Notes under the pieces: generated by a model | Seen by the model: the letters and a program-made list of their open reading frames with translations, nothing else | The model's database searches: none | What the model was told of the DNA's origin: nothing | Shown: piece by piece, positions 1 to 15,000 of the stretch | How positions within the stretch are numbered: the stretch's first letter is position 1 | Layout: every line of letters begins with the position of its first letter | NCBI GenBank assembly: GCA_963576735.1 | Contig: OY755170.1 | Location: 27,931,733 to 27,995,732, forward strand | Length of the DNA stretch: 64,000 bases | Source: Bedellia somnulentella | Lineage: Eukaryota > Arthropoda > Insecta > Lepidoptera > Bedelliidae | Reading direction: 5' to 3' | Program-made: the position numbers and the translations under genes

Positions 1-1
1 C

Positions 2-3000
2 GAAGAGGCGCCCGAGCAAGTAACAGTCACACAAGTGGAAACCAAAACTGGTGAAGTGAAGAAAGTCAAGACTTCGAAACGAGTGATCAAAAAGAAGAAG
101 GGACCGAAACAAGAGATGACCGAAATCGTCACCGTCGACCAAGAAGGCGAAGAGCCTGTCACCACTGTCACCGTTACCGAGGAAAAGGTTCCCGAAGAAG
201 TGGCACCCGTGGAGATAGTCGAACTGCCAGAACAGGTCATCGAAGAACAAGTTGACATATCGGAAGGTAAGCCCAAACGCAAAAAGACCACAAAACGCAC
301 AATCAAAAAGAAGTCTGGACCGATCGTAGAAACAACACAAATCACAACAGAACAGATAGACGACCAAGAACCAATCACTCACGTTCACACCACACAAGAA
401 ACACTGCCAGACGACACACCGACTGAGTTCACTTCTTTCCTGCAACCAGAAAAAGCAGATGTTATCGAAGAGGCTCCCGAGCAAGTGACAGTCACACAAG
501 TGGAAACCAAAACTGGTGAAGTGAAGAAAGTCAAGACTTCGAAACGAGTGATCAAAAAGAAAAAGGGACCGAAACAAGAGGTGACCGAAATCGTCACCGT
601 CGACCAAGAAGGCGAAGAGCCTGTCACCACTGTCACCGTTACCGAGGAAAAGGTACCCGACGAAGAGGCACCCGTGGAGATAGTCGAACTGCCAGAACAG
701 GTCATCGAAGAACAAGTTGACATATCGGAAGGTAAGCCCAAACACAAAAAGACCACAAAACGCACAATCAAAAAGAAGTCTGGACCGATCGTAGAAACAA
801 CACAAATCACAACAGAACAGATAGACGACCAAGAACCAATCATTCACATTCACACCACACAAGAAACACTGCCAGACGACACACCGACTGAGTTCACTTC
901 TTTCCTGCAACCAGAAAAAGCAGATGTTATCGAAGAGGCTCCCGAGCAAGTAACAGTCACACAAGTGGAAACCAAAACTGGTGAAGTGAAGAAAGTCAAG
1001 ACTTCGAAACGAGTGATCAAAAAGAAGAAGGGACCGAAACAAGAGATGACCGAAATCGTCACCGTCGACCAAGAAGGCGAAGAGCCTGTCACCACTGTCA
1101 CCGTTACCGAGGAAAAGGTTCCCGAAGAAGTGGCACCCGTGGAGATAGTCGAACTGCCAGAACAGGTCATCGAAGAACAAGTTGACATATCGGAAGGTAA
1201 GCCCAAACGCAAAAAGACCACAAAACGCACAATCAAAAAGAAGTCTGGACCGATCGTAGAAACTACACAAATCACAACAGAACAGATAGACGACCAAGAA
1301 CCAATCACTCACGTTCACACCACACAAGAAACACTGCCAGACGACACACCGACTGAGTTCACTTCTTTCCTGCAACCAGAAAAAGCAGATGTTATCGAAG
1401 AGGCTCCCGAGCAAGTGACAGTCACACAAGTGGAAACCAAAACTGGTGAAGTGAAGAAAGTCAAGACTTCGAAACGAGTGATCAAAAAGAAAAAGGGACC
1501 GAAACAAGAGGTGACCGAAATCGTCACCGTCGACCAAGAAGGCGAAGAGCCTGTCACCACTGTCACCGTTACCGAGGAAAAGGTTCCCGAAGAAGTGGCA
1601 CCCGTGGAGATAGTCGAACTGCCAGAACAGGTCATCGAAGAACAAGTTGACATATCGGAAGGTAAGCCCAAACGCAAAAAGACCACAAAACGCACAATCA
1701 AAAAGAAGTCTGGACCGATCGTAGAAACAACACAAATCACAACAGAACAGATAGACGACCAAGAACCAATCACTCACGTTCACACCACACAAGAAACACT
1801 GCCAGACGACACACCGACTGAGTTCACTTCTTTCCTGCAACCAGAAAAAGAAGATGTTATCGAAGAGGCTCCCGAGCAAGTAACAGTCACACAAGTGGAA
1901 ACCAAAACTGGTGAAGTGAAGAAAGTCAAGACTTCGAAACGAGTGATCAAAAAGAAAAAGGGACCGAAACAAGAGGTGACCGAAATCGTCACCGTCGACC
2001 AAAAAGGCAAAGAGCCTGTCACCACTGTCACAATTACCGAGGAAAAGGTTCCCGAAGAAGTGGCACCCGTGGAGATAGTCGAACTGCCAGAACAGGTCAT
2101 CGAAGAACAAGTTGACATATCGGAAGGTAAGCCCAAACGCAAAAAGACCACAAAACGCACAATCAAAAAGAAGTCTGGACCGATCGTAGAAACTACACAA
2201 ATCACAACAGAACAGATAGACGACCAAGAACCAATCACTCACGTTCACACCACACAAGAAACACTGCCAGACGACACACCGACTGAGTTCACTTCTTTCC
2301 TGCAACCAGAAAAAGCAGATGTTATCGAAGAGGCTCCCGAGCAAGTAACAGTCACACAAGTGGAAACCAAAACTGGTGAAGTGAAGAAAGTCAAGACTTC
2401 GAAACGAGTGATCAAAAAGAAAAAGGGACCGAAACAAGAGGTTACCGAAATTGTCACCGTCGACCAAGAAGGCGAAGAGCTTGTCACCACTGTCACCGTT
2501 ACCGAGGAAAAGGTTCCCGGCGAAGAGGCACCCGTGGAGATGGTCGAACTGCCAGAACAGGTCATCGAAGAACAAGTTGACATATCGGAAGGTAAGCCCA
2601 AACACAAAAAGACCACAAAACGCACAATTAAAAAGAAGTCTGGACCGATCGTAGAAACAACACAAATCACAACAGAACAGATAGACGACCAAGAACCAAT
2701 CATTCACGTACACACCACACAAGAAACACTGCCAGACTACACACCGACTGAGTTCACTTCTTTCCTGCAACCAGAAAAAGCAGATGTTATCGAAGAGGCT
2801 CCCGAGCAAGTAACAGTCACACAAGTGGAAACCAAAACTGGTGAAGTGAAGAAAGTCAAGACTTCGAAACGAGTGATCAAAAAGAAAAAGGGACCGAAAC
2901 AAGAGGTGACCGAAATCGTCACCGTCGACCAAGAAGGCGAAGAGCCTGTCACCACTGTCACCGTTACCGAGGAAAAGGTTCCCGAAGAAGTGGCACCCGT

Positions 3001-6000
3001 GGAGATAGTCGAACTGCCAGAACAGGTCATCGAAGAACAAGTTGACATATCGGAAGGTAAGCCCAAACGCAAAAAGACCACAAAACGCACAATCAAAAAG
3101 AAGTCTGGACCGATCGTAGAAACAACACAAATCACAACAGAACAGATAGACGACCAAGAACCAATCATTCACGTACACACCACACAAGAAACACTGCCAG
3201 ATGACACACCCACTGAGTTCACTGCTTTCCTGCAACCAGAAAAAGCAGATGTTATCGAAGAGGCGCCCGAGCAAGTAACAGTCACACAAGTGGAAACCAA
3301 AACTGGTGAAGTGAAGAAAGTCAAGACTTCGAAACGAGTGATCAAAAAGAAAAAGGGACCGAAACAAGAGGTGACCGAAATCGTCACCGTCGACCAAGAA
3401 GGCGAAGAGCCTGTCACCACTGTCACCGTTACCGAGGAAAAGGTTCCCGAAGAAGTGGCACCCGTGGAGATAGTCGAACTGCCAGAACAGGTCATCGAAG
3501 AACAAGTTGACATATCGGAAGGTAAGCCCAAACGCAAAAAGACCACAAAACGCACAATCAAAAAGAAGTCTGGACCGATCGTAGAAACAACACAAATCAC
3601 AACAGAACAGATAGACGACCAAGAACCAATCATTCACGTACACACCACACAAGAAACACTGCCAGACGACACACCGACTGAGTTCACTTCTGTCCTGCAA
3701 CCAGAAAAAGCAGATGTTATCGAAGAGGCTCCCGAGCAAGTAACAGTCACACAAGTGGAAACCAAAACTGGTGAAGTGAAGAAAGTCAAGACTTCGAAAC
3801 GAGTGATCAAACAGAAAAAGGGACCGAAACAAGAGGTGACCGAAATCGTCACCGTCGACCAAGAAGGCGAAGAGCCTGTCACCACTGTCACCGTTACCGA
3901 GGAAAAGGTTCCCGAAGAAGTGGCACCCGTGGAGATAGTCGAACTGCCAGAACAGGTCATCGAAGAACAAGTTGACATATCGGAAGGTAAGCCCAAACGC
4001 AAAAAGACCACAAAACGCACAATCAAAAAGAAGTCTGGACCGATTGTAGAAACAACACAAATCACAACAGAACAGATAGACGACCAAGAACCAATCACTC
4101 ACGTTCACACCACACAAGAAACACTGCCAGACGAAACACCGACTGAGTTCACTTCTTTCCTGCAACCAGAAAAAGCAGATGTTATCGAAGAGGCGCCCGA
4201 GCAAGTAACAGTCACACAAGTGGAAACCAAAACTGGTGAAGTGAAGAAAGTCAAGACTTCGAAACGAGTGATCAAAAAGAAAAAGGGACCGAAACAAGAG
4301 GTGACCGAAATCGTCACCGTCGACCAAGAAGGCGAAGAGCCTGTCACCACTGTCACCGTTACCGAGGAAAAGGTACCCGACGAAGAGGCACCCGTGGAGA
4401 TAGTCGAACTGCCAGAACAGGTCATCGAAGAACAAGTTGACATATCGGAAGGTAAGCCCAAACATAAAAAGACCACAAAACGCACAATCAAAAAGAAGTC
4501 TGGACCGATCGTAGAAACAACACAAATCACAACAGAACAGATAGACGACCAAGAACCAATCACTCACGTTCACACCACACAAGAAACACTGCCAGACGAA
4601 ATACCGACTGAGTTCACTTCTTTCCTGCAACCAGAAAAAGCAGATGTTATCGAAGAGGCTCCTGAGCAAGTAACAGTCACACAAGTGGAAACCAAATCTG
4701 GTGAAGTCAAGAAAGTCAAAACTTCGAAACGAGTGATCAAAAAGAAAAAGGGACCGAAACAAGAGGTGACCGAAATCGTCACCGTCGACCAAGAAGGCGA
4801 AGAGCCTGTCACCACTGTCACCGTTACCGAGGAAAAGGTACCCGACAAAGAGGCACCCGTGGAGATAGTCGAACTGCCAGAACAGGTCATCGAAGAACAA
4901 GTTGACATATCGGAAGGTAAGCCCAAACACAAAAAGACCACAAAACGCACAATCAAAAAGAAGTCAGGGCCTATAGTAGAAACAACACAAATCACAACAG
5001 AACAGATAGACGACCAAGAACCAATCACTCACGTACACACCACACAAGAAACACTGCCAGATGACACACCCACTGAGTTCACTGCTTTCCTGCAACCAGA
5101 AAAAGCAGATGTTATCGAAGAGGCGCCCGAGCAAGTAACAGTCACACAAGTGGAAACCAAAACTGGTGAAGTGAAGAAAGTCAAGACTTCGAAACGAGTG
5201 ATCAAAAAGAAAAAGGGACCGAAACAAGAGGTGACCGAAATCGTCACCGTCGACCAAGAAGGCGAAGAGCCTGTCACCACTGTCACCGTTACCGAGGAAA
5301 AGGTTCCCGAAGAAGTGGCACCCGTGGAGATAGTCGAACTGCCAGAACAGGTCATCGAAGAACAAGTTGACATATCGGAAGGTAAGCCCAAACACAAAAA
5401 GACCACAAAACGCACAATCAAAAAGAAGTCAGGGCCTATAGTAGAAACGACACAAATCACAACAGAACAGATAGACGACCAAGAACCAATCACTCACGTT
5501 CACACCACACTAGAAACACTGCCAGACGAAACACCGACTGAGTTCACTTCTTTTCTGCAACCAAAAAAAGCAGATGTTATCGAAGAGGCTCCCGAGCAAG
5601 TAACAGTCACACAAGTGGAAACCAAAACTGGTGAAGTGAAGAAAGTCAAGACTTCGAAACGAGTGATCAAAAAGAAAAAGGGACCGAAACAAGAGGTGAC
5701 CGAAATCGTCACCGTCGACCAAGAAGGCGAAGAGCCTGTCACCACTGTCACCGTTTCAGAGGAAAACGTTTCCGAAGAAGAGGCACCCGTGGAGATAGTC
5801 GAACTGCCAGAACAGGTCATCGAAGAACAAGTTGACATATCGGAAGGTAAGCCCAAACACAAAAAGACCACAAAACGCACAATCAAAAAGAAGTCAGGGC
5901 CTATAGTAGAAACAACACAAATCACAACAGAACAGATAGACGACCAAGAACCAATCACTCACGTACACACCACACAAGAAACACTGCCAGATGACACACC

Positions 6001-9000
6001 CACTGAGTTCACTGCTTTCCTGCAACCAGAAAAAGCAGATGTTATCGAAGAGGCGCCCGAGCAAGTAACAGTCACACAAGTGGAAACCAAAACTGGTGAA
6101 GTGAAGAAAGTCAAGACTTCGAAACGAGTGATCAAAAAGAAAAAGGGACCGAAACAAGAGGTGACCGAAATCGTCACCGTCGACCAAGAAGGCGAAGAGC
6201 CTGTCACCACTGTCACCGTTACCGAGGAAAAGGTTCCCGAAGAAGTGGCACCCGTGGAGATAGTCGAACTGCCAGAACAGGTCATCGAAGAACAAGTTGA
6301 CATATCGGAAGGTAAGCCCAAACGCAAAAAGACCACAAAACGCACAATCAAAAAGAAGTCAGGGCCTATTGTAGAAACAACACAAATCACAACAGAACAG
6401 ATAGACGACCAAGAACCAATCATTCACGTACACACCACACAAGAAACACTGCCAGACGACACACCGACTGAGTTCACTTCTTTCCTGCAACCAGAAAAAG
6501 CAGATGTTATCGAAGAGGCTCCCGAGCAAGTAACAGTCACACAAGTGGAAACCAAAACTGGTGAAGTGAAGAAAGTCAAGACTTCGAAACGAGTGATCAA
6601 AAAGAAAAAGGGACCGAAACAAGAGGTGACCGAAATCGTCACCGTCGACCAAGAAGGCGAAGAGCCTGTCACCACTGTCACCGTTACCGAGGAAAAGGTT
6701 CCCGAAGAAGTGGCACCCGTGGAGATAGTCGAACTGGCAGAACAGGTCATCGAAGAACAAGTTGACATATCGGAAGGTAAGCCCAAACGCAAAAAGACCA
6801 CAAAACGCACAATCAAAAAGAAGTCTGGACCGATTGTAGAAACAACACAAATCACAACAGAACAGATAGACGACCAAGAACCAATCACTCACGTTCACAC
6901 CACACAAGAAACACTGCCAGACGAAACACCGACTGAGTTCACTTCTTTCCTGCAACCAAAAAAAGCAGATGTTATCGAAGAGGCTCCCGAGCAAGTAACA
7001 GTCACACAAGTGGAAACCAAAACTGGTGAAGTGAAGAAAGTCAAGACTTCGAAACGAGTGATCAAAAAGAAAAAGGGACCGAAACAAGAGGTGACCGAAA
7101 TCGTCACCGTCGACCAAGAAGGCGAAGAGCCTGTCACCACTGTTACCGTTACCGAGGAAAAGGTTCCCGAAGAAGAGGCACCCGTGGAGATAGTCGAACT
7201 GCCAGAACAGGTCATCGAAGAACAAGTTGACTTATCGGAAGGTAAGCCCAAACACAAAAAGACCACAAAACGCACAATCAAAAAGAAGTCAGGGCCTATA
7301 GTAGAAACAACACAAATCACAACAGAACAGATAGACGACCAAGAACCAATCACTCACGTTCACACCACACAAGAAACACTGCCAGACGAAACACCGACTG
7401 AGTTCACTTCTTTCCTGCAACCAGAAAAAGCAGATGTTATCGAAGAGGCTCCCGAGCAAGTAACAGTCACACAAGTGGAAACCAAAACTGGTGAAGTGAA
7501 GAAAGTCAAGACTTCGAAACGAGTGATCAAAAAGAAAAAGGGACCGAAACAAGAGGTGACCGAAATCGTCACCGTCGACCAAGAAGGCGAAGAGCCTGTC
7601 ACCACTGTTACCGTTACCTGGGAAAAGATTCCCGAAGAAGAGGCACTCGTGGAGATAGTCGAACTGCCAGAACAGGTCATCGAAGAACAAGTTGACATTT
7701 CGGAAGGTAAGCCCAAACACAAAAAGACAACAAAACGCACAATCAAAAAGAAGTCAGGGCCTATTGTAGAAACCACACAAATCACAACAGAACAGATAGA
7801 CGACCAAGAACCAATCATTCACGTACACACCACACAAGAAACACTGCCAGACGACACACCGACTGAGTTCACTTCTTTCCTGCAACCAGAAAAAGCAGAT
7901 GTTATCGAAGAGGCTCCCGAGCAAGTAACAGTCACACAAGTGGAAACCAAAACTGGTGAAGTGAAGAAAGTCAAGACTTCGAAACGAGTGATCAAAAAGA
8001 AAAAGGGACCGAAACAAGAGGTGACCGAAATCGTCACCGTCGACCAAGAAGGCGAAGAGCCTGTCACCACTGTCACCGTTACCGAGGAAAAGGTTCCCGA
8101 AGAAGAGGCACCCGTGGAGATAGTCGAACTGCCAGAACAGGTCATCGAAGAACAAGTTGACATTTCGGAAGGTAAGCCCAAACACAAAAAGACCACAAAA
8201 CGCACAATCAAAAAGAAGTCAGGGCCTATAGTAGAAACAACACAAATCACAACAGAACAGATAGACGACCAAGAACCAATCACTCACGTTCACACCACAC
8301 AAGAAACACTGCCAGACGAAACACCGACTGAGTTCACTTCTTTTCTGGAACCAAAAAAAGCAGATGTTATCGAAGAGGCTCCCGAGCAAGTAACAGTCAC
8401 ACAAGTGGAAACCAAAACTGGTGAAGTGAAGAAAGTCAAGACTTCGAAACGAGTGATCAAAAAGAAAAAGGGACCGAAACAAGAGGTGACCGAAATCGTC
8501 ACCGTCGACCAAGAAGGCGAAGAGCCTGTCACCACTGTTACCGTTACCGAGGAAAAGGTTCCCGAAGAAGAGGCACCCGTGGAGATAGTCGAACTGCCAG
8601 AACAGGTCATCGAAGAACAAGTTGACATATCGGAAGGTAAGCCCAAACACAAAAAGACCACAAAACGCACAATCAAAAAGAAGTCTGGACCGATTGTAGA
8701 AACAACACAAATCACAACAGAACAGATAGACGACCAAGAACCAATCACTCACGTTCACACCACACAAGAAACACTGCCAGACGAAACACCGACTGAGTTC
8801 ACTTCTTTCCTGCAACCAGAAAAAGCAGATGTTATCGAAGAGGCTCCCGAGCAAGTAACAGTCACACAAGTGGAAACCAAAACTGGTGAAGTGAAGAAAG
8901 TCAAGACTTCGAAACGAGTGATCAAAAAGAAAAAGGGACCGAAACAAGAGGTGACCGAAATTGTCACCGTCGACCAAGAAGGCGAAGAGCCTGTCACCAC

Positions 9001-12000
9001 TGTTACCGTTACCTGGGAAAAGATTCCCGAAGAAGAGGCACCCGTGGAGATAGTCGAACTGCCAGAACAGGTCATCGAAGAACAAGTTGACATATCGGAA
9101 GGTAAGCCCAAACACAAAAAGACCACAAAACGCACAATCAAAAAGAAGTCAGGGCCTATAGTAGAAACAACACAAATCACAACAGAACAGATAGACGACC
9201 AAGAACCAATCACTCACGTTCACACCACACAAGAAACACTGCTAGATGACACACCGACTGAGTTCACTTCTGTCCTGCAACCAGAAAAAGCAGATGTTAT
9301 CGAAGAGGCTCCCGAGCAAGTAACAGTCACACAAGTGGAAACCAAAACTGGTGAAGTGAAGAAAGTCAAGATTTCGAAACGAATGATCAAAAAGAAAAAG
9401 GGACCGAAACAAGAGGTGACCGAAATCGTCACTGTCGACCAAGAAGGCAAAGAGCCTGTCACCACTGTCACCGTTACCGAGGAAAACGTTCCCGAAGAAG
9501 AGGCACCCGTGGAGATAGTCGAACTGCCAGAACAGGTCATCGAAGAACAAGTTGACATATCGGAAGGTAAGCCCAAACACAAAAAGACCACAAAACGCAC
9601 AATCAAAAAGAAGTCAGGGCCTATAGTAGAAACAACACAAATCACAACAGAACAGATAGACGACCAAGAACCAATCACTCACGTTCACAGCACACAAGAA
9701 ACACTGCCAGACGAAACACCGACTGAGTTCACTTCTTTTCTGCAACCAGAAAAAGCAGATGTTATCGAAGAGGCTCCCGAGCAAGTAACAGTCACACAAG
9801 TGGAAACCAAAACTGGTGAAGTGAAGAAAGTCAAGACTTCGAAACGAGTGATCAAAAAGAAAAAGGGACCGAAACAAGAGGTGACCGAAATCGTCACCGT
9901 CGACCAAGAAGGCGAAGAGCCTGTCACCACTGTCACCGTTACCGAGGAAAACGTTTCCGAAGAAGAGGCACCCGTGGAGATAGTCGAACTGCCAGAACAG
10001 GTCACCGAAGAACAAGTTGACATATCGGAAGGTAAGCCCAAACACAAAAAGACCACAAAACGCACAATCAAAAAGAAGTCAGGGCCTATAGTAGAAACAA
10101 CACAAATCACAACAGAACAGATAGACGACCAAGAACCAATCACTCACGTTCACAGAACACAAGAAACACTGCCAGACGAAACACCGACTGAGTTCACTTC
10201 TTTTCTGCAACCAGAAAAAGCAGATGTTATCGAAGAGGCTCCCGAGCAAGTAACAGTCACACAAGTGGAAACCAAAACTGGTGAAGTGAAGAAAGTCAAG
10301 ACTTCGAAACGAGTGATCAAAAAGAAAAAGGGACCGAAACAAGAGGTGACCGAAATCGTCACCGTCGACCAAGAAGGCGAAGAGCCTGTCACCACTGTCA
10401 CCGTTACCGAGGAAAACGTTTCCGAAGAAGAGGCACCCGTGGAGATAGTCGAACTGCCAGAACAGGTCATCGAAGAACAAGTTGACATATCGGAAGGTAA
10501 GCCCAAACACAAAAAGACCACAAAACGCACAATTAAAAAGAAGTCAGGGCCTATAGTAGAAACAACACAAATCACAACAGAACAGATAGACGACCAAGAA
10601 CCAATCACTCACGTTCACACCACACAAGAAACACTGCCAGACGAAACACCGACTGAGTTCACTTCTTTTCTGCAACCAAAAAAAGCAGATGTTATCGAAG
10701 AGGCTCCCGAGCAAGTAACAGTCACACAAGTGGAAACCAAAACTGGTGAATTGAAGAAAGTCAAGACTTCGAAACGAGTGATCAAAAAGAAAAAGGGACT
10801 GAAACAAGAGGTGACCGAAATCGTCACCGTCGACCAAGAAGGCGAAGAGCCTGTCACCACTGTCACCGTTACCGAGGAAAACGTTCCCGAAGAAGAGGCA
10901 CCCGTGGAGATAGTCGAACTGCCAGAACAGGTCATCGAAGAACAAGTTGACATATCGGAAGGTAAGCCCAAACACAAAAAGACCACAAAACGCACAATCA
11001 AAAAGAAGTCAGGGCCTATAGTAGAAACAACACAAATCACAACAGAACAGATAGACGACCAAGAACCAATCACTCACGTTCACACCACACTAGAAACACT
11101 GCCAGACGAAACACCGACTGAGTTCACTTCTTTTCTGCAACCAAAAAAAGCAGATGTTATCGAAGAGGCTCCCGAGCAAGTAACAGTCACACAAGTGGAA
11201 ACCAAAACTGGTGAAGTGAAGAAAGTCAAGACTTCGAAACGAGTGATCAAAAAGAAAAAGGGACCGAAACAAGAGGTGACCGAAATCGTCACCGTCGACC
11301 AAGAAGGCGAAGAGCCTGTCACCACTGTCACCGTTACCGAGGAAAAGGTTCCCGAAGAAGAGGCACCCGTGGAGATAGTCGAACTGCCAGAACAGGTCAT
11401 CGAAGAACAAGTTGACATATCGGAAGGTAAGCCCAAACACAAAAAGACCACAAAACGCACAATCAAAAAGAAGTCTGGACCGATCGTAGAAACAACACAA
11501 ATCACAACAGAACAGATAGACGACCAAGAACCAATCACTCACGTACACACCACACAAGAAACACTGCCAGATGACACACCCGCTGAGTTCACTTCTTTCC
11601 TGCAACCAGAAAAAGCAGATGTTATCGAAGAGGCTCCCGAGCAAGTAACAGTGACACAAGTGGAAACCAAAACTGGTGAAGTGAAGAAAGTCAAGACTTC
11701 GAAACGAGTGATCAAAAAGAAAAAGGGACCGAAACAAGAGGTGACCGAAATCGTCACCGTCGACCAAGAAGGCCAAGAGCCTGTCACCACTGTTACCGTT
11801 ACCGAGGAAAAGGTTCCCGAAGAAGAGGCACCCGTGGAGATAGTCGAACTGCCAGAACAGGTCATCGAAGAACAAGTTGACATATCGGAAGGTAAGCCCA
11901 AACACAAAAAGACCACAAAACGCACAATCAAAAAGAAGTCTGGGCCTATTGTAGAAACAACACAAATCACAACAGAACAGATAGACGACCAAGAACCAAT

Positions 12001-15000
12001 CATTCACGTACACACCACACAAGAAACACTGCCAGACGACACACCGACTGAGTTCACTTCTTTCCTGCAACCAGAAAAAGCAGATGTTATCGAAGAGGCT
12101 CCCGAGCAAGTAACAGTCACACAAGCGGAAACCAAAACTGGTGAAGTGAAGAAGGTCAAGACTTCGAAACGAGTGATCAAAAAGAAAAAGGGACTGAAAC
12201 AAGAGGTGACCGAAATCGTCACCGTCGACCAAGAAGGCGAAGAGCCTGTCACCACTGTCACCGTTACCGAGGAAAAGGTTCCCGACGAAGACGCACCAGT
12301 GGAGATAGTCGAACTGCCAGAACAGGTCATCGAAGAACAAGTTGACATATCGGAAGGTAAGCCCAAACACAAAAAGACCACAAAACGCACAATCAAAAAG
12401 AAGTCTGGACCGATCTTAGAAACAACACAAATCACAACAGAACAGATAGACGACCAAGAACCAATCATTCACATTCACACCACACAAGAAACACTGCCAG
12501 ACGACACACCGACTGAGTTCACTTCTTTCCTGCAACCAGAAAAAGCAGATGTTATCGAAGAGGCCCCCGAGCAAGTAACAGTCACACAAGTGGAAACCAA
12601 AACTGGTGAAGTGAAGAAAGTCAAGACTTCGAAACGAGTGATCAAAAAGAAAAAGGGACCGAAACAAGAGGTGACCGAAATCGTCACCGTCGACCAAGAA
12701 GGCGAAGAGCCTGTCACCACTGTCAACGTATCCGAGGGAAACGTTCCCGAAGAAGAGGCACCCGTGGAGATAGTCGAACTGCCAGCACAGGTCATCGAAG
12801 AACAAGTTGACATCTCGGAAGGTAAGCCCAAACACAAAAAGACCACAAAACGCACAATCAAAAAGAAGTCAGGGCCTATAGTAGAAACAACACAAATCAC
12901 AACAGAACAGATAGACGACCAAGAACCAATCACTCACGTACACACCACACAGGAAACACTGCCAGATGACACACCCACTGAGTTCACTTCTTTCCTGCAA
13001 CCAGAAAAAGCAGATGTTATCGAAGAGGCGCCCGAGCAAGTAACAGTCACAGAAGTGGAAACCAAAACTGGTGAAGTGAAGAAAGTCAAGACTTCGAAAC
13101 GAGTGATCAAAAAGAAAAAGGGACCGAAACAAGAGGTGACCGAAATCGTCACCGTCGACCAAGAAGGCGAAGAGCCTGTCACCACTGTCACCGTTTCAGA
13201 GGAAAACGTTTCCGAAGAAGAGGCACCCGTGGAGATAGTCGAACTTCAAGAACAGGTCATCGAAGAACAAGTTGACATATCGGAAGGTAAGCCTAAACAC
13301 AAAAAGACCACAAAACGCACAATCAAAAAGAAGTCAGGGCCTATAGTAGAAACAACACAAATCACAACAGAACAGATAGACGATCAAGAACCAATCACTC
13401 ACGTACACACCACACAAGAAACACTGCCAGATGACACACCCACTGAGTTCAATTCTTTCCTGCAACCAGAAAAAGCAGATGTTATCGAAGAGGCGCCCGA
13501 GCAAGTAACAGTCACACAAGTGGAAACCAAAACTGGTGAAGTGAAGAAAGTCAAGACTTCGAAACGAGTGATCAAAAATAAAAAGGGACAGAAACAAGAG
13601 GTGACCGAAATCGTCACCGTCGACCAAGAAGGCGAAGAGCCTGTCACCACTGTTACCGTTACCGAGGAAAAGGTTCCCGAAGAAGAGGCACCCGTGGAGA
13701 TAGTCGAACTGCCAGAACAGGTCATCGAAGAACAAGTTGACATTTCGGAAGGTAAGCCCAAACACAAAAAGACAACAAAACGCACAATCAAAAAGAAGTC
13801 AGGGCCTATTGTAGAAACCACACAAATCACAACAGAACAGATAGACGACCAAGAACCAATCACTCACGTACACACCACACAAGAAACACTGCCAGACGAC
13901 ACACCGACTGAGTTCACTTCTTTCCTGCAACCAGAAAAAGCAGATGATATCGAAGAGGCGCCCGAGCAAGTAACAGTCACACAAGTGGAAACCAAAACTG
14001 GTGAAGTGAAGAAAGTCAAGACTTCGAAACGAGTGATCAAAAAGAAAAAGGGACCGAAACAAGAGGTGACCGAAATTGTCACCGTCGACCAAGAAGGCGA
14101 AGAGCCTGTCACCACTGTCACCGTTACCGAGGAAAACGTTCCCGAAGAAGAGGCACCCGTGGAGATAGTCGAACTGCCAGAACAGGTCATCGAAGAACAA
14201 GTTGACATATCGGAAGGTAAGCCCAAACATAAAAAGACCATAAAACGCACAATCAAAAAGAAGTCTGGACCGATCGTAGAAACAACACAAATCACAACAG
14301 AACAAATAGACGACCAAGAACCAATCACTCACGTTCACACCACACAAGAAACACTGCCAGACGAAACACCGACTGAGTTCACTTCTTTCCTGCGACCAGA
14401 AAAAGCCCATGTTATCGAAGAGGCTCCCGAGCAAGTAACAGTCACACAAGTGGAAACCAAAACTGGTGAAGTGAAGAAAGTCAAGACTTCGAAACGAGTG
14501 ATCAAAAAGAAAAAGGGACCGAAACAAGAGGTGACCGAAATCGTCACCGTCGACCAAGAAGGCGAAGAGCCTGTGACCACTGTCACCGTAACCGAGGAAA
14601 ACGTTCCCGAAGAAGAGGCACCAGTGGAGATAGTCGAACTGCCAGAACAGGTCATCGAAGAACAAGTTGACATATCGGAAGGTAAGCCCAAACATAAAAA
14701 GACCACAAAACGCACAATCAAAAAGAAGTCTGGACCGATCGTAGAAACAACACAAATCACAACAGAACAGATAGACGACCAAGAACCAATCACTCACGTT
14801 CACACCACACAAGAAACACTGCCAGACGACACACCGACTGAGTTCACTTCTTTCCTGCAACCAGAAAAAGCAGATGTTATCGAAGAGGCTCCCGAGCAAG
14901 TAACAGTCACACAAGTGGAAACCAAAACTGGTGAAGTGAAGAAAGTCAAGACTTCGAAACGAGTGATCAAAAAGAAAAAGGGTCCGAAACAAGTGGTGAC

